Below are positions 13,149-13,270 of a stretch of 13,270 nt of DNA, piece by piece (position 1 is the stretch's first letter; the number at the start of each line of letters is the position of its first letter). Source of the stretch: an uncultured Coriobacteriaceae bacterium (GTDB lineage: Bacteria > Actinomycetota > Coriobacteriia > Coriobacteriales > QAMH01). Position numbers and translations under genes: made by a program. Location: contig CACZSV010000159.1 in NCBI GenBank assembly GCA_902783925.1, positions 1-13,270 on the forward strand, read 5' to 3'. The notes beneath the pieces are model-generated. The model saw nothing but the letters and a program-made list of their open reading frames with translations. It was not told the origin of the DNA and made no database searches.

Positions 13149-13270
13149 CTACTCAGCGGTTGCCTCTTCGGCCTGCTCGCTTGCTTCCTCTGCAGCTTCA
13201 GCGGTCTCTTCGGCAGCCTGCTCAGCGCTGGCCTGGTCAGACTCGGCAGCGGCCTTCTCGGCCTCGCGAG
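13149..13270 (-). CDS. C-terminal tail of an unidentified acidic Ala/Glu-rich protein (partial)
   Basis: The last 39 codons and a TAG stop of a gene whose 5' part lies beyond the right edge. The tail is nearly all Ala, Glu, Gln, Ser and Thr (for example EEATAE at the end, preceded by AEAAEEASEQ), with strongly negative charge. Such low-complexity tails are found on several actinobacterial ribosomal proteins, trigger factor and other translation proteins, so identity cannot be assigned from this piece. The reading frame is supported by uniform composition and by the terminator a short distance downstream. Confidence 0.7.
   Translation of the reverse strand, partial: REAEKAAAESDQASAEQAAEETAEAAEEASEQAEEATAE

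Overview
The window is a dense, almost entirely minus-strand block of housekeeping genes from a GC-rich bacterium. It is most likely a Coriobacteriia (Actinomycetota) such as an Eggerthellaceae or Coriobacteriaceae relative. This rests on gene content (ThyX, type II dehydroquinase, an RseP with an inserted cytosolic module), GC-rich codon use, AAAGG/GGAG-type ribosome binding sites and frequent TTG/GTG starts. No single diagnostic marker such as an rRNA gene is present, so the placement is tentative.

Transcription runs right to left. At the right edge is the acidic Ala/Glu-rich C-terminus of an unidentified protein (13149-13270), followed by a good intrinsic terminator (13084-13122). Next comes a long gene train: thyX, a DUF1385/YqhQ-type membrane protein, a 71-codon repeat-containing small ORF, aroC, aroK, aroB, aroQ, pepP, efp, pyrH, frr, uppS and cdsA. 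Stop and start codons overlap (ATGA or TAATG) at every junction from the DUF1385 gene to pepP, so this segment looks translationally coupled. The train covers dTMP synthesis, four shikimate-pathway steps, a proline-specific peptidase beside EF-P (proline-stall relief), UMP kinase, ribosome recycling and early envelope-lipid synthesis.

Between cdsA and dxr, two genes that are usually adjacent, lies a 751-bp stretch without a convincing gene (2245-2995). It holds two different tandem arrays of imperfect palindromes, one with an exact 52-bp period (2283-2580) and one with an exact 50-bp period (2756-2942). A long GC-rich inverted repeat (2649-2760) sits between them. This is the most unusual part of the window. 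After it, dxr and the 5' part of rseP (GTGA overlap) complete the uppS-cdsA-dxr-rseP envelope/isoprenoid set, and rseP runs off the left edge.

A second repeat layer lies inside coding DNA. Three near-identical 54-bp units carrying a GTAGGGGCG-type palindrome make up much of the small ORF before aroC. A related palindrome, plus a second repeat-like element, encodes part of the disordered linker of the DUF1385 protein. I see no CRISPR array, transposase, tRNA or rRNA, and no obvious defence or biosynthetic novelty. The candidate new biology is the palindrome arrays and the coupled repeat-derived small ORF.
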